DNA of 64,000 nucleotides, taken from the NCBI RefSeq assembly GCF_000214175.1, contig NC_015564.1, positions 3,658,001-3,722,000 of the forward strand. The letters run 5' to 3'. The position numbers and the translations under genes are program-made. This DNA comes from Hoyosella subflava DQS3-9A1 (GTDB taxonomy: Bacteria > Actinomycetota > Actinomycetes > Mycobacteriales > Mycobacteriaceae). Below, in pieces: positions 1 to 9,216 of this stretch (position 1 is its first letter; each line of letters opens with the position of its first letter). Under the pieces are notes generated by a model that searched no databases, was not told the origin of the DNA, and saw only the letters and a program-made list of their open reading frames with translations.

Positions 1-787
1 ACAGTTCGCCGAGTTCCTCGCTGGTTTCCGTATTGTCGACGACCATTTCCGGCAAGCCCCGCTCGAGCAGAACGCCCCCGTTTTGCTCGGGATGCTCGGT
101 GTCCTTTACACCAACTTCTTCGGCGCTGAGTCCCGCGCGGTGCTTCCCTACTCGAACGATCTGGCTCGCTTCCCCGCCTATCTGCAGCAACTGACGATGG
201 AATCGAACGGAAAGTCGGTCCGGCTCGATGGCGAACCGGTGACAACACAGACCGGCGAAATCTTCTGGGGCGAACCCGGGACGAACGGTCAGCACGCCTT
301 CTATCAGTTGCTGCATCAGGGCACTCGACTGATTCCGTGCGACTTCATCGGGTTTGCGGAGCCGAACGATGACATTGACAGCGGCGACGGTACCGGCATG
401 CATGACCTCCTGATGTCTAATTTCTTCGCGCAGACGCAGGTGCTCGCATTCGGCAAGAATGCCGACGAAATCGCCGCCGAGGGCACCCCCTCCCATCTTG
501 TGCCGCACAAGGTAATGCCCGGGAACCGGCCCAGCACAACAATCCTTGCCCGTAACCTGACCCCCTCGTCTGTCGGGCAGCTCATCGCACTCTACGAGCA
601 CCAGGTCCTCGTGCAGGGCACCGTCTGGGGTATCAATCCGTTCGACCAGTGGGGTGTGGAGCTCGGCAAAACCCAGGCGAAGCAACTACTGCCCGCTGTC
701 ACCGGTGAGGATCCCTCCGCGGGCGCCGCGGATTCGTCTACCGACGGACTTCTCAAGCAGTACAGGCGGTGGCGCGGGCGGGCATGA
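1..787 (+). CDS. pgi: Glucose-6-phosphate isomerase, C-terminal part (5' end outside window)
   Basis: Interconverts glucose 6-phosphate and fructose 6-phosphate in glycolysis and gluconeogenesis, in the cytosol. The frame is open from base 2 to the TGA at 785-787, giving about 261 residues, roughly the last half of a normal 550-residue enzyme. It contains the family core GEPGTNGQH with the ring-opening histidine, and the second PGI signature running from [11 protein letters not shown] to WGVELGK, whose lysine is the conserved active-site lysine. The true start lies upstream of the window. The stop overlaps the ATG of the next gene by four bases (ATGA), so the two are probably translationally coupled. 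Nothing suggests that the copy is defective. Confidence 0.96.
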   Translation, partial: QFAEFLAGFRIVDDHFRQAPLEQNAPVLLGMLGVLYTNFFGAESRAVLPYSNDLARFPAYLQQLTMESNGKSVRLDGEPVTTQTGEIFWGEPGTNGQHAFYQLLHQGTRLIPCDFIGFAEPNDDIDSGDGTGMHDLLMSNFFAQTQVLAFGKNADEIAAEGTPSHLVPHKVMPGNRPSTTILARNLTPSSVGQLIALYEHQVLVQGTVWGINPFDQWGVELGKTQAKQLLPAVTGEDPSAGAADSSTDGLLKQYRRWRGRA

Positions 788-2235
788 GCGATCAAGATTC
801 TGTCGACTACCTCAGCATTGTCGACGCTTACTTCGTCCGTATGCATCGCGGCCACGGGGTGCCGGTCGCGATGCAGGGGTTGTGGATGCTCGACGAAGTT
901 GTCGATGACGACCTTCTCACCGAGGTCCATCGCCGTCTTTCCGTCGGGCCACTGAACCGTAGAGTCATTCGGCCTCGAATCCACGGCGGACGGCACTACT
1001 GGGTGCGAGGCGCCAGCATCCCACCCGTGTTTTACACGCCCGAGCCCGTTGCCCGCGAAGACATCGTCACGTGGGCGGACGAGCGCGCTCAGGTGCGGCT
1101 GAATCCGGAACACGGAATCGGCTGGGAGCTGGGTGTGGCCCGTCTCGAAGACGGAGGCACGGTCATGTCACTCGTCTGCTCCCACGCGCTGACCGATGCC
1201 CAGGGGATGATCTCAGCCGTCAACGAAGCCGTGGGGAACCAGCCAGTCACCCAGCGCCCGATGCGCACCAAACGTCACAGCATCTGGCACGAATTCCTGC
1301 AAGCGCTGCGGCAGTACTGGGCCGTGCTGCTCGGCTCGTTTATCGCCTTCTACACGATCTTCATCAAGGGATCCAACCGTGACGAGATCGTCCGCTACTT
1401 GCGCAAGAATCGTGTGGATGTGCTTCGCCGCAAACGCGCGGCGACACTTGCCCGGACGGGGAAGCTGGACCAGTCGTGGCGCGAACCGGGAACCCTGATC
1501 GACATCGAAGCCAGTGACTGGGACGCCATCGCGGCGAAGTCCGGCGGCACACCTAACAGCCTCCTGATTGGTATCGCCGCAAACCTGCTCTTCAGTAGCG
1601 GCGCCCGTGGTGCACACGAATCGATCACCATTGGCGTCCCGGTGGACCTCAGTGAGGTCAGCGAGGTTCCAGAAGCCGCACTCCGGAAAAACGATCTCAC
1701 CCTTGCACCTATTACTTTGCGCCCGCGCGGTACCCGATACGGTGAGCTTTTCCTCATCCGTGACAAGTGCCGGGAAAAGTTTCAGGCCGCGGTGACAGAG
1801 GGGTTCCCGCAAGACGCACGTCCCGCAGGCATGCCAACGGAAATTCTGGACATCGTTCCCGACCGGATCTCCGCGCGGCTCGTCCGCACTACTGGCACTG
1901 CAGATGCGGTCGCGACGTACATTGGGCAGCTGCCGCAAACGATGGCGCACCTCGGTCCGTACGCGATAGAGTCCGCCGCTGCGCGTGCCGTACACCCGGG
2001 AATCACCGCGATAGAGGCGCTCGAATCACCGTTCAGCCTCGACTTGTGTCTTCTTCGCAACGGCAACCGGTACACCTTGTCAGTCCTCGGAGTGAACCCC
2101 CTACGGTTCCCTGACCCTCAGACACTGCGCAACCTGGTGATCCGAGAACTGGAGAAATGGGGGCTTGTCCCGCAAAGCTGGGATAGCGATCAACCCGGCC
2201 TCGGCCTGCCCGGCGGGCCCTCTTCCCTGTTCTGA
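784..2235 (+). CDS. Condensation/CoA-acyltransferase-fold protein (HxxxD), function unknown
   Basis: A 483-residue protein with the HxxxD signature of CoA-dependent acyltransferases and NRPS condensation domains (HALTD, residues 134-138). The usual Gly after the Asp is displaced (DAQG), so activity is not certain. A hydrophobic stretch at about residues 178-194 could be a membrane anchor or a buried helix between the two half-domains. Such proteins in mycolate actinobacteria acylate lipids or polyketides (Pap family) or are uncharacterised. The ATG at 784 overlaps the pgi stop and is preferred; an in-frame GTG at 769 would add five residues. The substrate cannot be told. The coupling to pgi is the most concrete clue, and a sugar-phosphate-derived acceptor is only a guess. 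Confidence 0.72.
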   Translation: MSDQDSVDYLSIVDAYFVRMHRGHGVPVAMQGLWMLDEVVDDDLLTEVHRRLSVGPLNRRVIRPRIHGGRHYWVRGASIPPVFYTPEPVAREDIVTWADERAQVRLNPEHGIGWELGVARLEDGGTVMSLVCSHALTDAQGMISAVNEAVGNQPVTQRPMRTKRHSIWHEFLQALRQYWAVLLGSFIAFYTIFIKGSNRDEIVRYLRKNRVDVLRRKRAATLARTGKLDQSWREPGTLIDIEASDWDAIAAKSGGTPNSLLIGIAANLLFSSGARGAHESITIGVPVDLSEVSEVPEAALRKNDLTLAPITLRPRGTRYGELFLIRDKCREKFQAAVTEGFPQDARPAGMPTEILDIVPDRISARLVRTTGTADAVATYIGQLPQTMAHLGPYAIESAAARAVHPGITAIEALESPFSLDLCLLRNGNRYTLSVLGVNPLRFPDPQTLRNLVIRELEKWGLVPQSWDSDQPGLGLPGGPSSLF

Positions 2236-2262
2236 CGGATCAGTCGATGGCCTGGCGTGCTC

Positions 2263-3684
2263 TTACCTGGGCCCGCGGCCATTGCCGTTGCCCTGGCCAT
2301 TGCTCTGGCCTGGCGGGCCTCCGTCGCCCAGTCCGGGCGGACTACCACCGTTGCCCTGCCCGGGGTTTGCGGGCGCAGGGACAGGCTCCTCAGCGGCAGG
2401 CTGCGGTTGAGGGGGTTGATCGGCGGCTGGGGGAACGATTGCTGCCGGTGCGGGCTCAACAGACGTGGCCGGAACTGCGGAACCAGCGGGGACAAGCGAA
2501 TCGGCAGGTGACGTCGGCACCAAATTGAGCTCGGAGCCGGACTGGACCTTGGGCACGGTGTGCGCGGCCTTCGGGCCCGTGTCTGCTACCGGCGCGGGGG
2601 CGTCTTCGGTGCCGTTGAGAAGGGTCACGGATGCTGCGACGCCCGCCAGAAGCACCGTCGCCGCGGCCGCCACCCCCCAGCTTCCACGCAGGCTTCGCGA
2701 TGCGGTCGTGCGATCCGCACCGGGGATGAGTGTCGGTACCGTATTGGCGGCGGTGGTCGCCGTCGCGCTAGCAGCCACGCCAGCAATCGGGGCGGCTGCG
2801 GTCGTGGCACGGCTACGGCTGATCATGTCTAATTCACGTGCAACATCGGCGGCACATGGACGATGAGCGGGGTCACGCGTCGTCATCGCGCTGAGCAGGC
2901 TCTCCCAGCCCGCACCAAAGCGGCTGGGCACCGGTGGATCGCTTCGCAGCCGCGCGACCGCAGCGGGGATCGCGTCGCCGGGAAACGCCATTTCACCAGT
3001 GAGGCACTCGATGAGGACCAGGCCCAGCGAATAGATGTCGGACGGGGAACTGACAGGCTCACCCATAGCCTGTTCCGGACTGAGGTAATGGGCGGTTCCC
3101 ACTGCCGACCCGTGGGCGGTCAGCGGGTCACTCCCGACGAGTCGCGCGATTCCGAAATCGGTGAGCTTCGTCGAATATCGGCCTTGGCCCCGGGGCGGAC
3201 CGAACAGGATATTTCCGGGTTTGACGTCGCGGTGGATCACCCCGCAGGCATGCACGTAGGCGAGCGTGGCGGCAAGCTCACTTCCCACGAAGGCAGTTTC
3301 CAGCGTCGATAGGCCGTGCGTGTCGATGTGCTGACGGAGTGTGGGGCCGGACACCAGTTCCATCACGAGAAACGGGACAGGCAGATCGTCAGGCTGCGTC
3401 GCAACCCCGGCGTCGAACAGGGTGACCAGACCGGGGTCGCTTAATGCCGCCAGCGTGCGCATTTCGGCATCAATGCGTAGCCTGTCTGCTTCCGGGTCCT
3501 CCCCGGAGGAGCGGAAGACCTTGACGGCGACGGGTCGGCCGAGGAGTTCGTCGGTGGCACGGTATACGTCCGCCGCCCCGCCGCGTCCGAGAACTCGCTC
3601 CAGCCGGTAGCGCTCAGCGAGCAGCCCTCCGATCCGGTCCGAGCCTTTCAGAGAGGCGTTCGGCGCCTCGGCTGGGTTGACCAT
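2263..3684 (-). CDS. Serine/threonine protein kinase, membrane anchored
   Basis: A 473-residue Hanks-type kinase. The glycine loop is GRGGAADV (33-40), the ATP lysine K55, the catalytic loop HRDVKPGN (151-158), and the metal site DFG (176-178) with an activation segment ending in SPEQ. One transmembrane helix (about 336-356) follows the kinase domain and an Ala/Thr-rich juxtamembrane linker. The outside part is a 110-residue low-complexity tail rich in Pro, Gly, Asn and Gln, with no PASTA repeats. It therefore resembles a Pkn-type receptor kinase whose external sensor is disordered. It is convergent with the preceding gene and has no visible partner phosphatase here. Its substrates are unknown. 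Confidence 0.93.
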   Translation of the reverse strand: MVNPAEAPNASLKGSDRIGGLLAERYRLERVLGRGGAADVYRATDELLGRPVAVKVFRSSGEDPEADRLRIDAEMRTLAALSDPGLVTLFDAGVATQPDDLPVPFLVMELVSGPTLRQHIDTHGLSTLETAFVGSELAATLAYVHACGVIHRDVKPGNILFGPPRGQGRYSTKLTDFGIARLVGSDPLTAHGSAVGTAHYLSPEQAMGEPVSSPSDIYSLGLVLIECLTGEMAFPGDAIPAAVARLRSDPPVPSRFGAGWESLLSAMTTRDPAHRPCAADVARELDMISRSRATTAAAPIAGVAASATATTAANTVPTLIPGADRTTASRSLRGSWGVAAAATVLLAGVAASVTLLNGTEDAPAPVADTGPKAAHTVPKVQSGSELNLVPTSPADSLVPAGSAVPATSVEPAPAAIVPPAADQPPQPQPAAEEPVPAPANPGQGNGGSPPGLGDGGPPGQSNGQGNGNGRGPR

Positions 3685-3775
3685 GCCCTCGTCCTTGCCT
3701 CCGACTTCCCTGTCGATTTTTGCTGCCAGTCAGTATCTGACCGCTGGGGCTCGATCGCATTCCGGACCCGCCCGA

Positions 3776-4537
3776 TCAATCCTTGCGCCGCCGCAAAAGG
3801 TACGTGTCCATGACCCAGCCGGCACGCTCTTTCAGCTCTGCACGCTGCACCTCGATCTCATGCTCGACGCTGCGCAGGCTACCCGCAATCAGAACTTCAT
3901 CCGGGGTGCCCACGTTGCCGCCCCAGTAAACATCAACGTCGTCTCCGGGAACCTGGGTGAAGGTGCAGCTTCCGTCAAGCATGATAATCGCGTTGTCCAC
4001 ACCCGCGGGCAGACCCTCAGCAAGGTGCCGCCCAGTGGTGATGTGAATTGACTCCCCTATCCGATTCATCGGTATGCGATGCTTCGCAGTGAGCGCCTGG
4101 ATACTGGTGATCCCGGGAATGACCTCATACTCGAACTCGACCGATTTCGCGGCAAGCATCAGATCGAAGATGCGCAGCGTGCTGTCGTAGAGCGCAGGAT
4201 CACCCCAAACGAGGAAAGCACCGACGCCTTCGTCCCCAAGCTCGCGATTGATCGCCTCCGAGAAAACCCCCGCGCGCCGATGATGCCAATCGGTGACCGC
4301 GGACTCGTACGCTGCGGCGGCACGATCGCGGGGCGGATCGGGGATCTCCACGACGCGATAGTCCTTGTCGCGGACATGGTCGGCAAGCATCTGCCGCCGG
4401 ATATCAACAAGTTCAGATTTTGTCGCGCCCTTGTCAACGAGGAAGAAGACATCAGTCCGATTCATCGCCTTGATGGCCTGAAGTGTGAGCTGTTCAGGAT
4501 CCCCCGCGCCAATCCCGATCACATAAAGCGTCCGCAT
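3776..4537 (-). CDS. cobF: Precorrin-6A synthase (deacetylating)
   Basis: A 253-residue SAM-dependent methyltransferase of the aerobic cobalamin pathway. It methylates C-1 of precorrin-5 with loss of the acetyl group to give precorrin-6A. The N-terminus has the tetrapyrrole methylase opening VIGIGAGDPEQLT, and the second half has WGDPALYDST and EVIPGITSIQALTA, all typical of the CobF branch. Length matches the family. No other cob gene lies in the window, so it is a stand-alone member, as is common in mycobacteria. It is separated from the upstream TetR gene by about 50 bases on the same strand, so co-transcription is possible. Confidence 0.93.
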   Translation of the reverse strand: MRTLYVIGIGAGDPEQLTLQAIKAMNRTDVFFLVDKGATKSELVDIRRQMLADHVRDKDYRVVEIPDPPRDRAAAAYESAVTDWHHRRAGVFSEAINRELGDEGVGAFLVWGDPALYDSTLRIFDLMLAAKSVEFEYEVIPGITSIQALTAKHRIPMNRIGESIHITTGRHLAEGLPAGVDNAIIMLDGSCTFTQVPGDDVDVYWGGNVGTPDEVLIAGSLRSVEHEIEVQRAELKERAGWVMDTYLLRRRKD

Positions 4538-4589
4538 AGCGTCTACCGTGCCACAGCCGACTCACCGCACGGAACGAAGCTCGCTCGGC

Positions 4590-5285
4590 TCACACCCTCG
4601 CGCTTGCCCGAACCACCTCAGTTTTTTCAGCGTGGCCCAGTGTCGGAAGTTCAAGCAGTTCAGTGACAAAGTCGCGCAGCTTCTCGGGGCTCTCCGTGTC
4701 GACCACGCCGGGCGTCGTGATCAAGGAAGTGACCACTCGGTAAAGCCACTCGGCGACCGGGACGAGTGCAGTCTCATCCGGCTCCTGAGCGTCCGGTGTC
4801 CGTTTGTAGTAGGGCGACATGTACTGCGCTACGCGCTCTATCAAGCCGCCCCCACGAGAGGAGAGCAGCTGCATTACCACTTGGGGGTCTTCCTTCAACG
4901 ACTTCTGAAGGAGCTCGTGCTGGCGCGCATAGCTCACAATGAAGACGACGCTTTCAACAAGCCTGGCCTTTGCATGGTGTGTGCCTTCTAGCACCGGTCG
5001 CAGATGCGCAAGGAAACGATTGACCTCCCGCTCGAACAGCGCTTCGATGATCGCCGTCTGATCGCCGAAGTACTTGTACACGGTGGGCCGCGACAATCCG
5101 GCTCGCTGCGCGATCGCGGCGTGCACCCGTGAGCGGAAGCCCGACTGCATCAGGCATTCTTCTGCCGCATCCAGGATGCGGGCACAGATCTCGTTCCGGC
5201 GAAGGATCTCTACTGTTGGCCGTGCCGCCACGACGCGCTGAGCTTCTTTTCTCACACCAGTCCCTGATACGTCCCCGGTTGACAA
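4590..5285 (-). CDS. TetR family transcriptional regulator
   Basis: A 231-residue repressor-type protein. The helix-turn-helix lies near residues 43-76 (AIAQRAGLSRPTVYKYFGD), preceded by a helix that starts ARILDAAEECL. The C-terminal ligand-binding half is all-helical and does not match a subfamily I can name. The gene lies about 50 bases upstream of cobF on the same strand and about 170 bases from a divergent tRNA-Arg. No clear operator was found in front of it, so neither the effector nor the target is known; cobF is the nearest candidate. Confidence 0.88.
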   Translation of the reverse strand: MSTGDVSGTGVRKEAQRVVAARPTVEILRRNEICARILDAAEECLMQSGFRSRVHAAIAQRAGLSRPTVYKYFGDQTAIIEALFEREVNRFLAHLRPVLEGTHHAKARLVESVVFIVSYARQHELLQKSLKEDPQVVMQLLSSRGGGLIERVAQYMSPYYKRTPDAQEPDETALVPVAEWLYRVVTSLITTPGVVDTESPEKLRDFVTELLELPTLGHAEKTEVVRASARV

Positions 5286-5455
5286 TTCCCTGTGGAATGT
5301 CCACGAGTGTAAACCGTTCGCGTGCGTTTACAACAGCACAATTTCGACAAGGTTCGTTGTCATATTCGGCATCGATGCTCCTCGGGCCGGTGAGCGAACC
5401 GGCTGAAGACACGGTAGACTCACTGCCGCCCGACCGATGGTGCGGGCACAGACCG

Positions 5456-5529
<74 letters not shown>

Positions 5530-5703
5530 CAGACACGAAATCGGAAGGACGGCTTTCGCCGCGCCGCTAACCCGTTTCGGCCCATCTGTTCACCAAGACG
5601 AACGTGACACGTCCTCCATTTGAAGCGCTGACCTGCAGAGAACTACGGAACACGCGCTGTCAAGGTTCCGCTTTGCGAAATTCTTCGCAACAATGGAGGA
5701 CAA

Positions 5704-6735
5704 ATGAGTGACGATAGCCACTGCCGCAACCATCACCCGCTCCTTCGCCAGCGGCTGAACAAAGCGATGACTGCGGGGATGATGATGGCGCTCGTCGCAC
5801 TTCCCACGGCGGCGGCTAACCCGCCCAGTGACCCGGACACGATCCCCGAGCATGCCGAGGTAGTGGAACGTACGGCGCAACCGCTCGGCGCTGACTGCGA
5901 ACCTCTGTACGTGCTGGCGACACGCGGTTCAAATGAGCCACCTCAGGATGGCGCCGTGATTTACGAGGACCCCGTGTACCCCGCCGACGTGGAGACCAGT
6001 GGCATGGGGCCGCTTCTGAACGACTTCTACGACACGCTCACCCAGGAGCTTACCGCTCGCGGTGAAACCGAACCCGCAGGCTTCGGCGTCGCGTACCCGG
6101 CCGTTCGCGTCGGTGAGGGATGGTTCCGCTACCCGACCCACTATCGCGATTCGGTAGCCGAAGGTGCTGAGAACCTCCGCCAATCGTTGCGGGAGATCAA
6201 CACCCTCTGCACGGACGCGGGCACCGAGGTTGTGCTGGCGGGTGTTTCGCAAGGAGCGGACGTGATCAATCAGGTTCTCAGCGACGAAGTGAGCAACGGT
6301 TCTGATTATCTTCGCAACGTCACGACTGTCGTACTGTTCGGTGACCCCAGCCGGTCGAGTGATCAGTCTGCGGTCCACGTCGGTGCAACGCGCGGTGAAG
6401 GCTTCTTCCGCATGTTACCCATGGTCGGCGAGATGCAGGACGAATGGATGCGGGCCCACCCCGGCGCAGTGATCTCCCTGTGTATACCGGGTGACAACGT
6501 GTGCGATCCGCTCGAACATCCACAGGACTCCAGCAACGCACTTGGGCTCATCGGTGTGTCTCCCTTCGCGCGGCATGAGAGCTACCACGACAGCGACATC
6601 GAGCTGGAATGCGGCAACGCCTCTGCCAGCGGAGACAACTGGCTCACAGCGAAAGAGTGCGCGGTCCAGATGGTCACGGACCGTGTAGGCAGCGAATCGT
6701 CAGTACCGCAGAGCGCCCTCGCGCAGACACGCTGA
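5704..6735 (+). CDS. Secreted cutinase-family serine esterase
   Basis: A 343-residue alpha/beta hydrolase expected to be exported and to cleave ester bonds of lipids or polyesters. A signal sequence ends near residue 38 (VALPTAAA). The core has RGSNEPPQDG, the nucleophile motif GVSQGAD with Ser182, an Asp within DNVCD (about 268) and His291 or His295 in HESYH, so the Ser-Asp-His triad is complete; paired cysteines are consistent with family disulfides. A strong GGAGGA site precedes the ATG. The next gene encodes a shorter relative, so this is a tandem duplication. Mycobacterial homologues are the Cut/Culp proteins, some of which are phospholipases; the substrate here is undetermined. Confidence 0.93.
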   Translation: MSDDSHCRNHHPLLRQRLNKAMTAGMMMALVALPTAAANPPSDPDTIPEHAEVVERTAQPLGADCEPLYVLATRGSNEPPQDGAVIYEDPVYPADVETSGMGPLLNDFYDTLTQELTARGETEPAGFGVAYPAVRVGEGWFRYPTHYRDSVAEGAENLRQSLREINTLCTDAGTEVVLAGVSQGADVINQVLSDEVSNGSDYLRNVTTVVLFGDPSRSSDQSAVHVGATRGEGFFRMLPMVGEMQDEWMRAHPGAVISLCIPGDNVCDPLEHPQDSSNALGLIGVSPFARHESYHDSDIELECGNASASGDNWLTAKECAVQMVTDRVGSESSVPQSALAQTR

Positions 6736-6804
6736 GCGGAGCCTGCGAAGGTCGACGCCCGCGCTCAGCGCGCGATATTGCGCCGCTCGTCCTAAAGTGA
6801 GCGA

Positions 6805-7746
6805 GTGATCTTCGCTGAGGCAGTTCGCCGGGCATGTGTTGTCGCTGCCGTTCCATGTGCCGTCGCTGGCCTGTCGATTCTTGGGGTGCCCGCTGCCCAT
6901 GCGGACCCCGCCGCCACTGAAAGCCTCGGCAGCCGTTGTGAAGCCAGTTACTTCCTGGCACTGCGTGGATCTAACGAACCGCCCCAGGACGGCGTTGTTC
7001 ACGAACCACCCGTCTACCCGGCGAGCGTGGCGACGGGCGGCATGGGACCGCTGCTCAGTGCCTTCTTTACGGCGTTGCAGCAGCAAACCGGTGAGCGTTC
7101 ACTGCCAGCCCCGGCCGGCTACGGCATCGTGTACCCAGCAGTCCAGGTGGGCGATGGCGGGCTCTCTTACTTTTCGAACTATGTGAGATCTGCCAGGGTC
7201 GGCGCGGAGAATTTGCGGCGCGCGCTACAGCAGATCAACACGGCGTGTGCCGACAGCGAAACCCAGGTCGTCATTGCGGGCAACTCGCAGGGAGCTGACG
7301 CCATCAACCTCGCCATCGGCAATGAGGCCACCTCAGCAGGTAAGGACTTCCGCAACGTTTCGGTCATCACCTATTTCGGGGACCCGAGCCGCTCTGATCA
7401 ACAGCAGTTGCGTGCGGTAGGCGCCCAGCGGGGGGAGGGTGTGTTCCGGATTCTGCCCTTGTTCCCGGCTGGACAGGACCAGTGGATGCGCGCGAATCCA
7501 GACGTGACCATCTCCTACTGCATTCCCGGCGACAATGTCTGCGATCCAGCGGAGCATCCGGAGGATCTGGGCAATGCGCGTGGCACGCTCGGTGTCACGC
7601 CCCTCGACCGTCACCTGAGTTACGCGGATCCCGCAGTCCGTTTGCGCTGCAACAGTCCAGGTCTGCCGGACGATACCTGGATGAATGCGAAAGACTGCGC
7701 GGCGCACATGGTCGCTGACAGGCTCCGCACGCGGGCAAGCGGCTAG
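6805..7746 (+). CDS. Secreted cutinase-family serine esterase (second copy)
   Basis: A 313-residue paralogue of the preceding gene, starting at GTG. The signal peptide ends at AHA (about residue 33). The nucleophile motif is GNSQGAD with Ser161, and PGDNVCDPAEH and DRHLSY supply the acid and base. The two proteins share block after block (RGSNEPPQDG, VYPA, GGMGPLL/SGMGPLL, ENLR, FGDPSRS, DNVCDP), so they arose by duplication, although the 69-base spacer shows no obvious promoter. The gene ends two bases before the convergent GntR gene. Confidence 0.92.
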   Translation: MIFAEAVRRACVVAAVPCAVAGLSILGVPAAHADPAATESLGSRCEASYFLALRGSNEPPQDGVVHEPPVYPASVATGGMGPLLSAFFTALQQQTGERSLPAPAGYGIVYPAVQVGDGGLSYFSNYVRSARVGAENLRRALQQINTACADSETQVVIAGNSQGADAINLAIGNEATSAGKDFRNVSVITYFGDPSRSDQQQLRAVGAQRGEGVFRILPLFPAGQDQWMRANPDVTISYCIPGDNVCDPAEHPEDLGNARGTLGVTPLDRHLSYADPAVRLRCNSPGLPDDTWMNAKDCAAHMVADRLRTRASG

Positions 7747-7748
7747 GT

Positions 7749-8486
7749 TCAGCCGCCTGCTTCTGGGCCTGCTTCTGGGCCTGCTTCTGGGCCTGCTTCT
7801 GGGCCTGCTTCTGCGCTTGCTTCTGCGGCCTGCTGTTCACGCAAACGGGTCACAGCGTCATCCATGTGGTCTGCCAGCAGCTTGAACGCGCGTTCCGGCG
7901 GTCCGTCAGCGATCGCCTCCCGCAGTTGATCATGCTCGGTGACTTGCTCATGAATGTCCGCATACGTTGATTGCAGCGCACCGAGGCACATCCGGGTCTC
8001 GATCAGTAGGGTGCGCGCTGCACGCACGAGACGCGCGCTGCCAGAACTCTGCACGAGGGTCTCATGGAACTGCTGGTCGGCATCGGAGACAGCCGGGATA
8101 TCACCGCGGTCAGCAGCGTCGCGCATCGCCTCTACGGCCGACGATAGCGCCGCGGCGGTCACGTCGCGGCGGCCCTCCAGTACCCGTTCCAGTGCCCCCC
8201 GCTCTATCGCTGCGCGCGAATGGTAAACGTCCTCGATGTCGTCAATTGTCAGTTCGATGACGAAGATGCCGCGGTGGCGGACACTGTTCAGCAGCCCTTC
8301 CGAAACGAGCCGCTGCATCGCTTCGCGTACAGGCCCGCGTGAGACCTGAAACTTCGCCGCGAGGTCAGCTTCTCCGAGCTGGCTCCCGGCGGTGAGGTTC
8401 CCTCGCATGATCGCCACTCTGAGGCGATCAGCGATGAGTTCAGCTGTGGACTGTCGCGCCACAGGTTCAAGATCGAAGATTGTCAT
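7749..8486 (-). CDS. GntR family regulator, FCD subfamily, with repetitive C-terminal tail
   Basis: A 245-residue regulator. The N-terminal winged helix has IADRLRVAIMRGNLTAGSQL, FQVSRGPVREAMQRL and EGLL..RGIFV. The helical FCD ligand domain, binding a small organic acid through a metal, follows with a DADQQFHETLV segment and further His residues. The last 20 residues are EAGP repeats encoded by a 12-base tandem repeat. The ATG at 8486 (MTIFDLEP) is chosen; an in-frame start at 8513 would overlap the upstream gene more. It is the third gene of a leftward operon with two isomerase-like genes. A palindrome of GntR type lies in front of that operon and again between gabT and gabD, so this is the probable regulator of both. 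Confidence 0.92.
   Translation of the reverse strand: MTIFDLEPVARQSTAELIADRLRVAIMRGNLTAGSQLGEADLAAKFQVSRGPVREAMQRLVSEGLLNSVRHRGIFVIELTIDDIEDVYHSRAAIERGALERVLEGRRDVTAAALSSAVEAMRDAADRGDIPAVSDADQQFHETLVQSSGSARLVRAARTLLIETRMCLGALQSTYADIHEQVTEHDQLREAIADGPPERAFKLLADHMDDAVTRLREQQAAEASAEAGPEAGPEAGPEAGPEAGG
7756..7827. repeat. 12-bp tandem repeat in the 3' end of the GntR gene
   Basis: Four perfect copies of CCTGCTTCTGGG (7756-7803) are followed by one or two degenerate copies. The array is in frame on the minus strand, each copy encoding EAGP. It ends just before the convergent cutinase stop. Copy number changes would alter only the tail length of the regulator. Confidence 0.93.
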
Positions 8487-9216
8487 TGTCGAGCCTTCCG
8501 CGGAACAGCGCACCGAGGCTCGGCTGCACGCTCGTGAATCCGGCGAGCCGAAGTCCTTCCCAGATAGTGACCTGGTTGGCCGTCAGCACCGGCTTGCCCA
8601 GTTCCGCCTCGAGGTCAGCCAGCACACCAATCGTGTGCATCGCGGTATCCGGGATGAGTACCGCTTCGGCATCCGGGTGGTCGTGGGCGCGCGCGATGTC
8701 GAGTACCTGCTCGGGGGTGAGCGTTCCGACTTCAGCCGCGGTGTCGATTCCCTGACTCGACATTGCCACCACTTCGATGCCGCCGGCCGCGAGGAACTGA
8801 ACGAACAGCGCTGCCACGTCCTCCGGGTAGCTAGCGGCGACCGCGACCTTCTTGACACCTAGCGTGTGGGCCGCGTTGACGAACGCAAAGCTGGTGCTCG
8901 ACGCTGGGACCCCCGCGTCGTCTGCGAGACCGGCAATCTGGCCGGGAGCACCGTCTGGCCCGTAAACGAAGCTGCCCGAGGTGCACGCCCACACGACTGC
9001 TGCCGGTTGCTTCTCAGCGAGCAGTGCGGCGCCCTGCGACAGCTTTTCCGGACTGCCTAAATCCAGTAGTTCGGGCACGGCATGCAGGTCTGTCCCGTAA
9101 ATGTGCGCCACCTCGAGCGACACTGACACCCCAGATTCCTGAAGCAGCTTCTCCGCCAGGGGGTAGTCATCCTCAGCGGCATGGTCGGGGTAGATGAAGC
9201 CAATTGCTGTGCTCAT
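8467..9216 (-). CDS. Asp/Glu racemase / maleate isomerase superfamily enzyme, single-cysteine variant
   Basis: A 249-residue enzyme of the superfamily that includes maleate cis-trans isomerase, Asp/Glu racemase and arylmalonate decarboxylase. The first active-site loop is intact (WACTSGS, Cys78), with downstream PVLTANQVTIWEGLRLAG. The position of the second catalytic cysteine is Asp190 (VLIPDTAMH), whereas the neighbouring paralogue keeps Cys there. Two-base chemistry of the maleate isomerase or racemase type is therefore unlikely, and a decarboxylase, hydrolase or altered isomerase is possible. Its ATG directly abuts the TGA of the upstream paralogue and its end overlaps the GntR gene, so the three form one operon. 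Confidence 0.85.
   Translation of the reverse strand: MSTAIGFIYPDHAAEDDYPLAEKLLQESGVSVSLEVAHIYGTDLHAVPELLDLGSPEKLSQGAALLAEKQPAAVVWACTSGSFVYGPDGAPGQIAGLADDAGVPASSTSFAFVNAAHTLGVKKVAVAASYPEDVAALFVQFLAAGGIEVVAMSSQGIDTAAEVGTLTPEQVLDIARAHDHPDAEAVLIPDTAMHTIGVLADLEAELGKPVLTANQVTIWEGLRLAGFTSVQPSLGALFRGRLDNDNLRS

Noticed and set aside
2465-2866. Open frame of 133 codons opposite the Ser/Thr kinase
   Set aside because: It lies wholly antisense to the kinase linker and membrane segment; the Ala/Val richness is explained by that.
7756-7827. CRISPR-like array
   Set aside because: The units are contiguous 12-mers with no spacers and are in frame within a gene.
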